The position numbers and the translations under genes were made by a program. Source: Lantana camara (lineage: Eukaryota; Streptophyta; Magnoliopsida; Lamiales; Verbenaceae). Taken from it: a stretch of DNA of 64,000 bases. Numbering within the stretch: the first letter of the stretch is position 1; each line of letters starts with the position of its first letter. The stretch covers positions 31,826,001 through 31,890,000 of the forward strand of contig CM074857.1 in assembly GCA_037501455.1 (NCBI GenBank), written 5' to 3'. The notes under the pieces were generated by a model that was given only the letters and a program-made list of their open reading frames with translations, searched no databases and was not told where the DNA came from. This document shows, piece after piece, positions 1 to 11,379 of this stretch.

Positions 1-684
1 AGTTTCATGATTCATGTATGTCGCGGAGTAGTCTTGTTCTTCTCGGTGGTTCTGGAGATGATTCTTCTTCTTCTTGATTTTCATTAGATGAGTCAGAAGT
101 CGGAGTTGTCGGTGGTTGTTCACTTCTTCAACATATTATCGTGGCCTTCTTGCAATTAACGTCTTTGGAACTTCTTCATTTTTCCAACTCCAAGTGGCAT
201 CTTCATCGAATTCCACCTCTCTTGTGTTGATGAGCTTTTTAGACTTCAGAATGTAGACCTTGTAGCCTTTAGACGGAGAGCTGTAGCCGAGAAATATTTC
301 TTTCTCAGTCTTATCTTTTGCGGTCTGCACATAGCAAATGCTCCCAAACACTCGAAGATGTTTAGGAGATGGTTTTTTTCCAATCCACGCCTCAACTAGA
401 GTTTTACCTTGAAATGCTTTTATTGGACACCTATTGATAGATAGACTGTCGTGTAGACAGCTTCTGCCCAAAATATTTTGGGCATTCCTTTTTCTTCCAT
501 CATAGTTTTGGCCATTTCCAAGATCATCTTATTTTTTCTTTCGGATACTCCATTTAGTTCCGGAGTACTCCTAGCAGTGAGTTGGTTATAAACCTCTTCT
601 TTGCAAAATTTCTCAAATTGTTTCGAGTTATACTCTTTGCCTCTATCACTTCTCAAAATTTTGATTCTTTTGTCACTTTGTTTT
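1..684 (-). pseudogene. Copia element RLC-1: integrase core and C-terminal part (interrupted)
   Basis: Minus-strand Ty1/copia polyprotein segment. Reading leftward from 684 there is an integrase core with the start LRSDRGKEY (catalytic Asp) and NGVSERKNK (catalytic Glu region), then the integrase C-terminal KPSPKHLRVFG and FLGYSSPSKGYK motifs, then the acidic, serine-rich linker that precedes reverse transcriptase in copia elements. The frame is broken near 430-470. The element runs off the left edge of the window, so RT and RNase H are not seen. Its N-terminal part continues at 10953, on the far side of the LARD inserted at 685. It is a dead copy. Confidence 0.9.
680..684. repeat. Target-site duplication of LARD-1 (left)
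   Basis: GTTTT immediately before the left LTR matches GTTTT at 10948-10952 immediately after the right LTR, which fixes both ends of the element. Confidence 0.95.
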
Positions 685-3600
685 TGTGACACCCCGTTCG
701 TCCGACGTATAAGGTACGCCGCGTTCCAACCTTTTAATGTGTTTAATTATGTGATTTTATTTGTTCGTGGCCCTATTTTGAACTCTTTTAGAGTTTAGGG
801 GCCCTTTGCAATTTTTCTCTTTTAGGGGTTTTCCGGTCACTTCTCGTTCGGTCGAGATTTTGACCTCTTTGACCCCTTCAACGCGTTCGGGGCATCGAGA
901 CGAGTCCGTAGACTCTAAGTTTGCCCAATTCGGATGTTGTTAGCTCATTCGTTTGTTCGTTTTTGCGTACGAGGACCCGAGATATATACTCGGATTTCCT
1001 CGTTTTGCGTGCCAAAGATCAGATCTCAGCCTGCATCGTCTTCCTCCAGCGATCCGTCACTGTTCACACAGTGAAGGTGTAATTACACACACATGCCCGT
1101 TCTCCCTCGTTTCTCGACGGAATTCGACGTTTGAGTAGTGGAAATTTATCAGCTCGACGAGCCCGTCACGATGGTACAAGAATCGAGACCCAAAACTCAG
1201 TGGTGGTGGCGCTACGGCACAGCAGCAGCGGCGGAACGGAGAACCGCCACTTCGCCGCCTTCTTGCGGCGGTTTCCGACGATATTCCGGTGACACGCGCC
1301 TCCTACCCAGATAAAGGACATTCCGGCGCAACCCCCAGTTCAAGCGGCGCCCCCATCGGGGCGGCGAGGAGGCCGCACGCGCCGCCCAAAGCGGACGACG
1401 GGCGGCGGCGCTACTGTAGCGGCGCGATTCCGCCACCTCCGGCGACTTTTTCCGGCGAACTTCAACGGTTTCCAAGGTTTTCCGATGCCCTGATTCCATT
1501 TCCGGCCTCCCCTTTGAGCGAATCGTGGCGGAGATGGCCGAACCGGCGAGTGGCGCACCGGCGGACCTTTGGCTGCGATTTGGGACCTTTTTCCGACCGG
1601 TTTTGGTGGTGGTTCCTTCACGGAAGTTGCTCAGAATATTGAAACGTAGCGGATGGCGTTGGCCCCGACTCGAGAACCGGCCGGCGGCGGCGAACCGGTG
1701 GCGAACCGGGGCTGGACCGGTGGTCCGGTTTTCCGATGGTTTTTCCGGGGTTTGGCTATGGGGCTTTCGTAGGGCTCGTTACGGGCTTTCCAACGGTATG
1801 TCCGGATTTTATTTTCGTTTTGCGGTTTGCATTTAATTTCAGTTTCCGTCGTTGGGATTTGGTTCGGTTTTTCTTCAACGAAGTCCCGTGCGTTTGGTAT
1901 TTTCTGAAATTGTTTGAGGGCTTTTGTCTAGTAGGCCGAGGCGCTCGTTTCTGTCCTTCCGGGGATTTTTCCGACCACCGGAGGCGGTATTCCGGTGGCG
2001 GCCGGTGGCTGTTCGGCCGGCTGCGGTGGCGGCATTCCGGCGACTTTCGGACAGTAGGTTCCTCTCTTCGTGGTGAGTCCAACGCCACTTCCCGTTCGTC
2101 AATCGGATGTCCGGTTGATTTTATATGAATTTTTGAAGCTTTTGTATTTTATTCGTTAATTGATTTTAATTGTGCAATTCGATCCCGTATGTGTTATAAA
2201 TTGAAATTATGAGTTGTATGATACGTGGAAGTATGCTATGATGTATGAATATTTGATTCATGATTTATCGAATTTATTTGTCTCGTTTCACGCCCATCTA
2301 TTTAAGAATAATTATTGTTTGAAGGGGTGTTAGTGTAATTTTGGAAACTAAATTGATTATGAAATTTTATAAAACATAAGAAATGAATTATGAAAAGATA
2401 CGTTGTATTTAATTTGAATAAATTGATTAAGTATGCCAATTGTTGTTATATCGTGAAATATGCCATTGTGTAATTTATATATTTATTGTTATGTAATTCA
2501 TGTTAATTTCGTGAGACTTGGTGCATGATATGATTTGAATTCTTAATGTTCTACTTTATTTTATGTAATTAATGTTAGGAATTTTATAAGTATGCAACTT
2601 TTGATATGGAATATGAATTACAATATGCTCTGAATGACTTGATTGGATAGATATGGATTATATGTTGCATCATTTGTATTCGTGAGCATGGCCGTGCGTC
2701 TTTGTGGTTGTGTTTGGAGTCTGAGTCTTGTGTTCTGTGTGTGTTCAGTTGTCCAGGGAGTGTTTGTCAGCTGTTTGGGTTCCAGTGGGACTTCTTGGCT
2801 CAGGTTTTCCGTTTCGTCGGTGTAAGGTGAGGTTTTAGGAATTTTGTTTTAGTTACAGCGACCTACAACCCTCTGTGCTCGTTTTCAAGCCTGCATGCGA
2901 TTATTCTATTATATTTATATAATAGATATGTGTTTATATGATATGTTTATGAATTTGTCATACGATTAAAGGTTTTTGAACTGTATATGTACGAGCATAT
3001 GTAAGCTTGAAATGTTTTGCAACGAGGCTATGCTCCAAACCGTGTGTCTTCATACTAGCTGCGGATTAGGATGACACGGAGAGGTACGTTTATAGCATGT
3101 GCTAAGTTGCAAGGTATGGTATGCTCCGATAAGGTATGTACGTATGATTTTGATATGATATGATAAGTTTGTTATGTAGCGAGTTATGATTTGTTCGGAT
3201 ATGTTCTGTTATGTTGGGCCCCGGAGACTGTGGGTAAGGAACCCCGGGATGGTATCGGGCCGTCGGGTTAAGCCTGTGCATAGTCTTCATTTGAGGTATC
3301 TCGTGCGACTCAGGGAGATAGGGGAGGCGAGATATTCTTGAGCCGGTAGCGTAAAACCTGCCGAGGACTCGTAGGGGATCATTACCCCTCGAGGTATGTA
3401 TATGATATGGATGGTTAGGGGCGTATACACCCCTTCCATCACCCGGAGTTGAGGATGTTATATTATGATGTTTTCTGTTTTGATATTATGATTTGGAAGT
3501 AAGGTTGGAGACCCGTACTCGCCGGGTATATGAATATGATAAGTTATATTGATTATGAAACGGGATAGGAGCTTTCTCTTTCGACATGTTACGAGTTTGT

Positions 3601-4319
3601 TCAGTCTGATATGATTTGATTAAGTATAAATTTGGTATGAGTATGCTCAGTTTGTTAAGTTTTGAATAAGATAAGATAAGATACGATATGTATAAGTTTG
3701 ATTTGAAAAGATATGTATAAGTATGTTTTGAAAATGGTTTTGGTATGCAAAACCCTATTCCCGGTTCATAATCTTTCTTTTGATACGTGCTTTGCTCGAT
3801 ACGTATTTATGTGTTGGTGTGTGTTCAGCCCCCCTCACTCAGTCAGTGGACTGACCCTCGCCCCACCTATGTTTTAGTTTGCAGGTTCAGTTGTTGGAGT
3901 TCGAGCTAGGCGGCTTTGAGTCTGGTCTGTCGAGTCTGTGTCGGTCCGTTTGATTTTGTTAAGTATTTTGTTCTGAATTATTTATGAATTTATGTATATA
4001 GTATGTTCTGTACAAGATGATACTTATGCTTTGATTTTATGAATTTTCGGGACAGGTTAGGACAGGTCTTGGATTAGTTGAACCCGTCTTTGTTGTATGT
4101 TTGATGATTAAAGTTTTTGTTAGTTCATATCTTGCATCGCTTCCGCATTCGGGTTTTGCTTATTTTACTTGTACAGGGTTTATGTACCGCCTAGCTTTGG
4201 TTGGTTTTTCGTTTGTCACCCGTTCGCTGTGACTTGGTGCGTGTGCGGACTTTCCATTTCGTACCACGTGTCGGGTCATAGTGCGGGGGGTGTGGTGCCC
4301 CACCGCTTGGGGTGCTACA
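685..4319 (+). repeat. LARD-1 5' LTR (3,635 bp)
   Basis: Starts TGTGACACCCCG and ends GGGGTGCTACA. A GC- and CpG-rich block with many CCGGCG and ACCGG motifs occupies about 1180-2110. The remainder is AT-rich with runs of GATATGATATG type. Open frames inside it are not coding: they overlap on both strands, follow base composition, and match no protein family I know. The last 130 bases resemble the LTR end of the Tekay element at 36210-36340. Confidence 0.95.
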
Positions 4320-4326
4320 TCTTAAG

Positions 4327-4338
4327 TGGTATCAGAGC
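4327..4338 (+). other. Primer-binding site of LARD-1
   Basis: TGGTATCAGAGC, 7 bases after the LTR end, is complementary to the 3' end of plant initiator tRNA-Met. The Tekay element in this window has the same 12 bases at 36349-36360. Confidence 0.92.
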
Positions 4339-6628
4339 TACCGGGTTCAGAATCGGTGCTCTGGAGTCGTGTCGTGTCAGTTTAGGTCGTACGGCATAGG
4401 AATACTTGTGCATTGCATTTGGCAGACGTGAAATTTTGACTTGTATGTATGAATTTGTCTGAGCTTATGTGATCGTGCGCACACTATGATTACGATCTTT
4501 GTAAAATTATTATTGTTATGATTAAATTTTATTAAATTACGAATTGCATCTGCATTACTTAAGCGTTCTTAATTGCTTTCGTTACTTGACATACCCACGT
4601 ACTAACCCACATGCATAGGTATTTGGTCCATTTGTGAATTATAGGGTGTTGCCTTGATGTCAAAAATTGAAGTTGATCGAGACAACACTTCCTACTGCTA
4701 CAAATTCATGAAGGAGGATTTGAAACTCTCATCTTCTGACTACTTGGATGAAAAGCAGATGGACCTCTACAAGAATTTATAACAAGGAATCAATGCTATT
4801 GCTATAAAAACGGGTATTATGCATACAAGGCACGTGCATCATGCATTGGAGTAAATTTTAATTATTTTGGATATTGTTCTACGTGCTTGACTGCTTTCTT
4901 TGCTGGATATGAGTGCACTCCATTCACATCCCTAACCCCACATGCATTAGCTTCGTGGTTGTACTTTAGGTGTTCTCCTACCTGATCCACTACTTGCTGT
5001 CTTGGTCGAAGCAACGTTTGAATTCGAACAGGGTTTGACCAGAAAATATACGATCGAGCCAATAGCTTCAAGATAGGGTGAGTGCATGTAAGATAGAATG
5101 TTGGGTTGTGGTCAATCTCTCTACACGATGCGATACTCATAGCCTCATAAATGATTTGATGAAAGTCGGGGTATTTCTAGATCCAAGCTTAATTGTCGGG
5201 ATGTGGGATTACTTGAAAGACAGGAAATAATAAATGGGAATGATAAAGAAAAGTAAAGTAATTCTGGGTGGATTTCGGGCGATCATGTATAAACAATTGG
5301 AAGAAGAAGGGGGAGTTCATTTAATTCTACGAACTCCCAAAGAGTGAACCAAGGAAGTTTTGATTAAAGTGACAACCTTGAAGAAGACTCGGGAAACAAT
5401 CGGAGAGTAATTACTAAAGAAAATACAGAATGCTAATTCCATGAGCGTAGAAGACTTCAGGTTCAAGAAATCGTACTTCCAAGCCGTGGAAATGTCCAAG
5501 TGATGCTAGATAATTCTGAAGCTAAGAAGACCGTGGGGAAAAACAAGAAATCTTTTAACTATTAAGTTTCTTTCAGGATATGTACTTACTACTTGGAGGA
5601 GCTCGGGGGGTAACATGTTTTATAGGAACACCAGAATTTCTAACTCTGGAAGGTATGAGGTGACAATGAAGAGATCAAGACACTTGTATCATTCAGATAA
5701 TTCCAAGCAGGAAATCGGGTTACTATTATAAAGACGCTCACCAGAGTAGTTACACTTACACAAAGGAAAAAGGGGAAAGTTGTGCAAGTTGTGAAATTTT
5801 GTGCCGAGGTCATTGAAGAGCAACTTTACCAAATATTGAGGATAAGAATATCAGTCACGACGACTGTGTACTAAGCAAGATTGTGTAAAGATTCTTCATT
5901 TATCTCTCCACGATTGTCTTGAGGGATTTTACCGTGAAAGAATGGTGATTTCCGATTACCGAGGATTCTATTGGGATTTCAAGAGATTACGCGGATCACT
6001 ATACTCCGAGAATCAAGCGAGACGATCCAAGATCAGTTGAGTACCCGAGAATCTGAAGGAATACTAAAGAATGCAAGTTTGAACGGGAAGTTGAAACTAT
6101 GACCAGTTAAGGAGTTGATTAACCTTTCAAGTTAAAGAAATTGCCAACCTCGACTCCACTACTACGGTGAACGGTACATTGAGCATCCATGGCATTTGCA
6201 CTCATGCATGTCATAAGTAATTATAATTATTTTTGCTTGACATATGTGACAATGTGTAATGTTTGATGTTGCTCGAGTTCAATAACGTGACTAACTGCTT
6301 CAATTTTCATAACTTAAAATTTATTGCTGTTGTGAATTCTTGTAAACTAAATGGATTACATGCTTGCGTGGATTGTTGTGCTTCAGTGGTTATAAATTTC
6401 CTTAATGGCTTACTAACCCTACATGCACCTACATGCATATTATAAATTTTATCTTACAGTGATCCCATCGCGATATCCCCCTTGAGTTGAGCATGGATGA
6501 TGAGTCTATACTCTGGGGACACCGATATCAGTCGGGTAAAGGTACACTATACATGCATCTCATGTTTTGCATCCAGTGTTATTTTGATGTGTGTATGTAT
6601 GAATCCTGTGTAAGTGAACTTGTGTGCT

Positions 6629-7000
6629 AGAGAGTTGTTGAGATCTCTCTTTTTGCGTGTTAGGGAGATGTGGGATTCTCCCTATTTATGTGATAGAAAG
6701 ATGCTGGATTCTTTCTAATTGTGTGAGCAAGAGATGCTGGATTCTCTTGGAGTTAGATGTTTGAGAGGTGCTGGATTCTCTCGAATCTAGGGTTTGAGAA
6801 ATGCTGGATTTTCTCAAACTAGAATGTTTGGAAGATGTGGAAGTCTGCCAGACTTAGGTAGGGAGACGGGGCTCTCTTGATTACGTGGTTGAGAGACGGG
6901 GTCCTCTCAAATCTGTGCCTGAGGGACGGGGTTCTCTCTTTTGATGTGCTGGGAGACGGGGCTCTCTCTCTCTTGCGTGCTGAGAGATGGGATTCTCTCT
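6629..7000 (+). repeat. Array of twelve imperfect tandem hairpins
   Basis: About every 30-40 bases a short inverted repeat recurs: a purine-rich left arm, a loop, and a pyrimidine-rich right arm. Examples by arm are 6662-6668 with 6677-6683, 6694-6701 with 6710-6717, 6728-6734 with 6743-6749, 6792-6801 with 6810-6819, and 6889-6895 with 6904-6910. Units 2-6 share the loop TGCTGGAT or close variants, and units 8-12 share CGGGG(T/C) or TGGGAT. Arm sequences differ from unit to unit, yet each left arm still pairs with its own right arm, with a few G-T wobbles and one mismatch in unit 7 (6826-6853). This suggests selection or gene conversion on an RNA fold. Confidence 0.85.
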
Positions 7001-7298
7001 TGTTTGTCGCGGCTGAGTTAAGTGTGGCCTGGTGCTGGTTTGCAGTCGACGAGGAAGCGTCGGTATCGAGCCTTGGGTGCAGTGGCCTAGTGGGCGGATC
7101 GAACAAGTTTGAAGCGACCAACGGTCAACTGTTTGAACAAACTTCTGCGACTACGGAACTCTGAAGGAAGTTGATGTAAACAATGGGAGTAAACTTCACA
7201 ACCAGGGCTATGACTCTACACGATTTCAGGAGATGGATTGAAGTATTCCAGTTTGAAGCTTTACGACTCCGTAATAGGACCTGAGGACAGGTCCTTTT

Positions 7299-7311
7299 GA
7301 AGGAGGGGAGA
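7299..7311 (+). other. Polypurine tract of LARD-1
   Basis: GAAGGAGGGGAGA lies one base before the right LTR. It is the expected second-strand primer and supports plus orientation. Confidence 0.85.
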
Positions 7312-7312
7312 T

Positions 7313-10300
7313 TGTGACACCCCGTTCGTCCGACGTATAAGGTACGCCGCGTTCCAACCTTTTAATGTGTTTAATTATGTGATTTTATTTGTTCGTGGCC
7401 CTATTTTGAACTCTTTTAGAGTTTAGGGGCCCTTTGCAATTTTTCTCTTTTAGGGGTTTTCCGGTCACTTCTCGTTCGGTCGAGATTTTGACCTCTTTGA
7501 CCCCTTCAACGCGTTCGGGGCATCGAGACGAGTCCGTAGACTCTAAGTTTGCCCAATTCGGATGTTGTTAGCTCATTCGTTTGTTCGTTTTTGCGTACGA
7601 GGACCCGAGATATATACTCGGATTTCCTCGTTTTGCGTGCCAAAGATCAGATCTCAGCCTGCATCGTCTTCCTCCAGCGATCCGTCACTGTTCACACAGT
7701 GAAGGTGTAATTACACACACATGCCCGTTCTCCCTCGTTTCTCGACGGAATTCGACGTTTGAGTAGTGGAAATTTATCAGCTCGACGAGCCCGTCACGAT
7801 GGTACAAGAATCGAGACCCAAAACTCAGTGGTGGTGGCGCTACGGCACAGCAACAGCGGCGGAACGGAGAACCGCCACTTCGCCGCCTTCTTGCGGCGGT
7901 TTCCGACGATATTCCGGTGACACGCGCCTCCTACCCAGATAAAGGACATTCCGGCGCAACCCCCAGTTCAAGCGGCGCCCCCATCGGGGCGGCGAGGAGG
8001 CCGCACGCGCCGCCCAAAGCGGACGACGGGCGGCGGCGCTACTGTAGCGGCGCGATTCCGCCACCTCCGGCGACTTTTTCCGGCGAACTTCAACGGTTTC
8101 CAAGGTTTTCCGATGCCCTGATTCCATTTCCGGCCTCCCCTTTGAGCGAATCGTGGCGGAGATGGCCGAACCGGCGAGTGGCGCACCGGCGGACCTTTGG
8201 CTGCGATTTGGGACCTTTTTCCGACCGGTTTTGGTGGTGGTTCCTTCACGGAAGTTGCTCAGAATATTGAAACGTAGCGGATGGCGTTGGCCCCGACTCG
8301 AGAACCGGCCGGCGGCGGCGAACCGGTGGCGAACCGGGGCTGGACCGGTGGTCCGGTTTTCCGATGGTTTTTCCGGGGTTTGGCTATGGGGCTTTCGTAG
8401 GGCTCGTTACGGGCTTTCCAACGGTATGTCCGGATTTTATTTTCGTTTTGCGGTTTGCATTTAATTTCAGTTTCCGTCGTTGGGATTTGGTTCGGTTTTT
8501 CTTCAACGAAGTCCCGTGCGTTTGGTATTTTCTGAAATTGTTTGAGGGCTTTTGTCTAGTAGGCCGAGGCGCTCGTTTCTGTCCTTCCGGGGATTTTTCC
8601 GACCACCGGAGGCGGTATTCCGGTGGCGGCCGGTGGCTGTTCGGCCGGCTGCGGTGGCGGCATTCCGGCGACTTTCGGACAGTAGGTTCCTCTCGTCGTG
8701 GTGAGTCCAACGCCACTTCCCGTTCGTCAATCGGATGTCCGGTTGATTTTATATGAATTTTTGAAGCTTTTGTATTTTATTCGTTAATTGATTTTAATTG
8801 TGCAATTCGATCCCGTATGTGTTATAAATTGAAATTATGAGTTGTATGATACGTGGAAGTATGCTATGATGTATGAATATTTGATTCATGATTTATCGAA
8901 TTTATTTGTCTCGTTTCACGCCCATCTATTTAAGAATAATTATTGTTTGAAGGGGTGTTAGTGTAATTTTGGAAACTAAATTGATTATGAAATTTTATAA
9001 AACATAAGAAATGAATTATGAAAAGATACGTTGTATTTAATTTGAATAAATTGATTAAGTATGCCAATTGTTGTTATATCGTGAAATATGCCATTGTGTA
9101 ATTTATATATTTATTGTTATGTAATTCATGTTAATTTCGTGAGACTTGGTGCATGATATGATTTGAATTCTTAATGTTCTACTTTATTTTATGTAATTAA
9201 TGTTAGGAATTTTATAAGTATGCAACTTTTGATATGGAATATGAATTACAATATGCTCTGAATGACTTGATTGGATAGATATGGATTATATGTTGCATCA
9301 TTTGTATTCGTGAGCATGGCCGTGCGTCTTTGTGGTTGTGTTTGGAGTCTGAGTCTTGTGTTCTGTGTGTGTTCAGTTGTCCAGGGAGTGTTTGTCAGCT
9401 GTTTGGGTTCCAGTGGGACTTCTTGGCTCAGGTTTTCCGTTTCGTCGGTGTAAGGTGAGGTTTTAGGAATTTTGTTTTAGTTACAGCGACCTACAACCCT
9501 CTGTGCTCGTTTTCAAGCCTGCATGCGATTATTCTATTATATTTATATAATAGATATGTGTTTATATGATATGTTTATGAATTTGTCATACGATTAAAGG
9601 TTTTTGAACTGTATATGTACGAGCATATGTAAGCTTGAAATGTTTTGCAACGAGGCTATGCTCCAAACCGTGTGTCTTCATACCAGCTGCGGATTAGGAT
9701 GACACGGAGAGGTACGTTTATAGCATGTGCTAAGTTGCAAGGTATGGTATGCTCCGATAAGGTATGTACGTATGATTTTGATATGATATGATAAGTTTGT
9801 TATGTAGCGAGTTATGATTTGTTCGGATATGTTCTGTTATGTTGGGCCCCGGAGACTGTGGGTAAGGAACCCCGGGATGGTATCGGGCCGTCGGGTTAAG
9901 CCTGTGCATAGTCTTCATTTGAGGTATCTCGTGCGACTCAGGGAGATAGGGGAGGCGAGATATTCTTGAGCCGGTAGCGTAAAACCTGCCGAGGACTCGT
10001 AGGGGATCATTACCCCTCGAGGTATGTATATGATATGGATGGTTAGGGGCGTATACACCCCTTCCATCACCCGGAGTTGAGGATGTTATATTATGATGTT
10101 TTCTGTTTTGATATTATGATTTGGAAGTAAGGTTGGAGACCCGTACTCGCCGGGTATATGAATATGATAAGTTATATTGATTATGAAACGGGATAGGAGC
10201 TTTCTCTTTCGACATGTTACGAGTTTGTTCAGTCTGATATGATTTGATTAAGTATAAATTTGGTATGAGTATGCTCAGTTTGTTAAGTTTTGAATAAGAT

Positions 10301-10947
10301 AAGATAAGATACGATATGTATAAGTTTGATTTGAAAAGATATGTATAAGTATGTTTTGAAAATGGTTTTGGTATGCAAAACCCTATTCCCGGTTCATAAT
10401 CTTTCTTTTGATACGTGCTTTGCTCGATACATATTTATGTGTTGGTGTGTGTTCAGCCCCCCTCGCTCAGTCAGTGGACTGACCCTCGCCCCACCTATGT
10501 TTTAGTTTGCAGGTTCAGTTGTTGGAGTTCGAGCTAGGCGGCTTTGAGTCTGGTCTGTCGAGTCTGTGTCGGTCCGTTTGATTTTGTTAAGTATTTTGTT
10601 CTGAATTATTTATGAATTTATGTATATAGTATGTTCTGTACAAGATGATACTTATGCTTTGATTTTATGAATTTTCGGGACAGGTTAGGACAGGTCTTGG
10701 ATTAGTTGAACCCGTCTTTGTTGTATGTTTGATGATTAAAGTTTTTGTTAGTTCATATCTTGCATCGCTTCCGCATTCGGGTTTTGCTTATTTTACTTGT
10801 ACAGGGTTTATGTACCGCCTAGCTTTGGTTGGTTTTTCGTTTGTCACCCGTTCGCTGTGACTTGGTGCGTGTGCGGACTTTCCATTTCGTACCACGTGTC
10901 GGGTCATAGTGCGGGGGGTGTGGTGCCCCACCGCTTGGGGTGCTACA
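7313..10947 (+). repeat. LARD-1 3' LTR (3,635 bp)
   Basis: Same length as the 5' LTR. The differences I noticed are single substitutions near 7852, 8695, 9684, 10431 and 10465. No indel was seen. Confidence 0.95.
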
Positions 10948-10952
10948 GTTTT
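10948..10952. repeat. Target-site duplication of LARD-1 (right)
   Basis: GTTTT, identical to 680-684. The copia RLC-1 sequence resumes directly after it. Confidence 0.95.
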
Positions 10953-11240
10953 TCAACAAAGTTTTTAAACTTTTTGAATATAGTGGATACTTCTGACCTT
11001 TCATGCATGAAGTAGACCTAGTCATTCTTGTATAATCATCAATAAATAGAATAAAGTACATGTTTTCTCCATCGAATGTTGTCCTCGTAGGTCCACATAT
11101 TTTAGTATGTACTACCTCAAAAGCTTCTTTAGCTCGCCCTGATTTCTTAGATGAAAAAGATTTTGTAAGTGGCTTTCCTCGTAGACAAGATTGACAATTA
11201 TATTCTTTTACTTGTATTTTGGGCAAGTCTGTCATCATAT
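10953..11240 (-). pseudogene. Copia RLC-1: integrase N-terminal part
   Basis: Minus-strand frame with YNCQSCLRGK (the CxxC half of the integrase zinc finger), then KICGPTRT and FILFIDDYTRM, where the catalytic core begins. It is the continuation of the segment at 1-684. Only about 150 bp separate it from the gag remnant, too little for the protease and pre-integrase region, so an internal deletion is inferred. The core is frameshifted near 11020. Confidence 0.85.
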
Positions 11241-11379
11241 TGTGGTAAGATAGATATCTTATTCCTTGAGAATGAAAGTGCCCAAATCTCTTATGTCAAA
11301 GCAATGACTCATCTTTTCGAGTCATCACGTCTTTCTCTTGTAAATCCTTTGATGATTTACAATTTTTTTTTTAGCTTGA

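Larger units (their letters stand above)
4320..7312 (+). other. LARD-1 internal region, non-coding
   Basis: No gag, protease, RT or integrase motif was found on either strand. The first 100 bases (leader) resemble the leader of the Tekay element, including the shared ACGGCATAGGA at about 4391-4401. The longest plausible small frame is 41 codons at 4657-4782, which I could not link to any family. The final part (6629-7000) is an array of hairpins. The region looks like an RNA-packaging scaffold without coding function, but that is inference. Confidence 0.8.
685..10947 (+). mobile_element. LARD-1: large non-coding LTR retrotransposon derivative
   Basis: Two direct repeats of exactly 3,635 bp (685-4319 and 7313-10947) begin TGTGACACC and end GGTGCTACA. 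They flank a 2,993-bp internal region without recognisable gag or pol. The 5-bp duplication GTTTT lies at 680-684 and 10948-10952. A primer-binding site follows the left LTR and a polypurine tract precedes the right one. Long LTRs around a short non-coding core are the definition of a LARD. Reading both LTRs side by side I found only five substitutions, so the insertion is recent. It splits the integrase of copia RLC-1. Strand is assigned from the primer-binding site and polypurine tract. Confidence 0.95.

Noticed and set aside
1212..2128. Overlapping open frames on both strands of the LARD LTR (also 7840-8756)
   Set aside because: The block is GC-rich, so stops are rare in all frames. The products are low-complexity Arg/Pro sequences with no family features, and they sit in an LTR.
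4327..4338. Initiator-Met-like sequences (also 36349, 26829) as tRNA genes
   Set aside because: Only 11-12 bases match and they follow LTR ends, so they are primer-binding sites.
4657..4782. 41-codon frame in the LARD core as a small gene
   Set aside because: No recognisable motif and no second copy to test. Length is within chance expectation.
6629..7000. CRISPR-like array
   Set aside because: Units are diverged and self-complementary without unique spacers, and the DNA is a plant retrotransposon.
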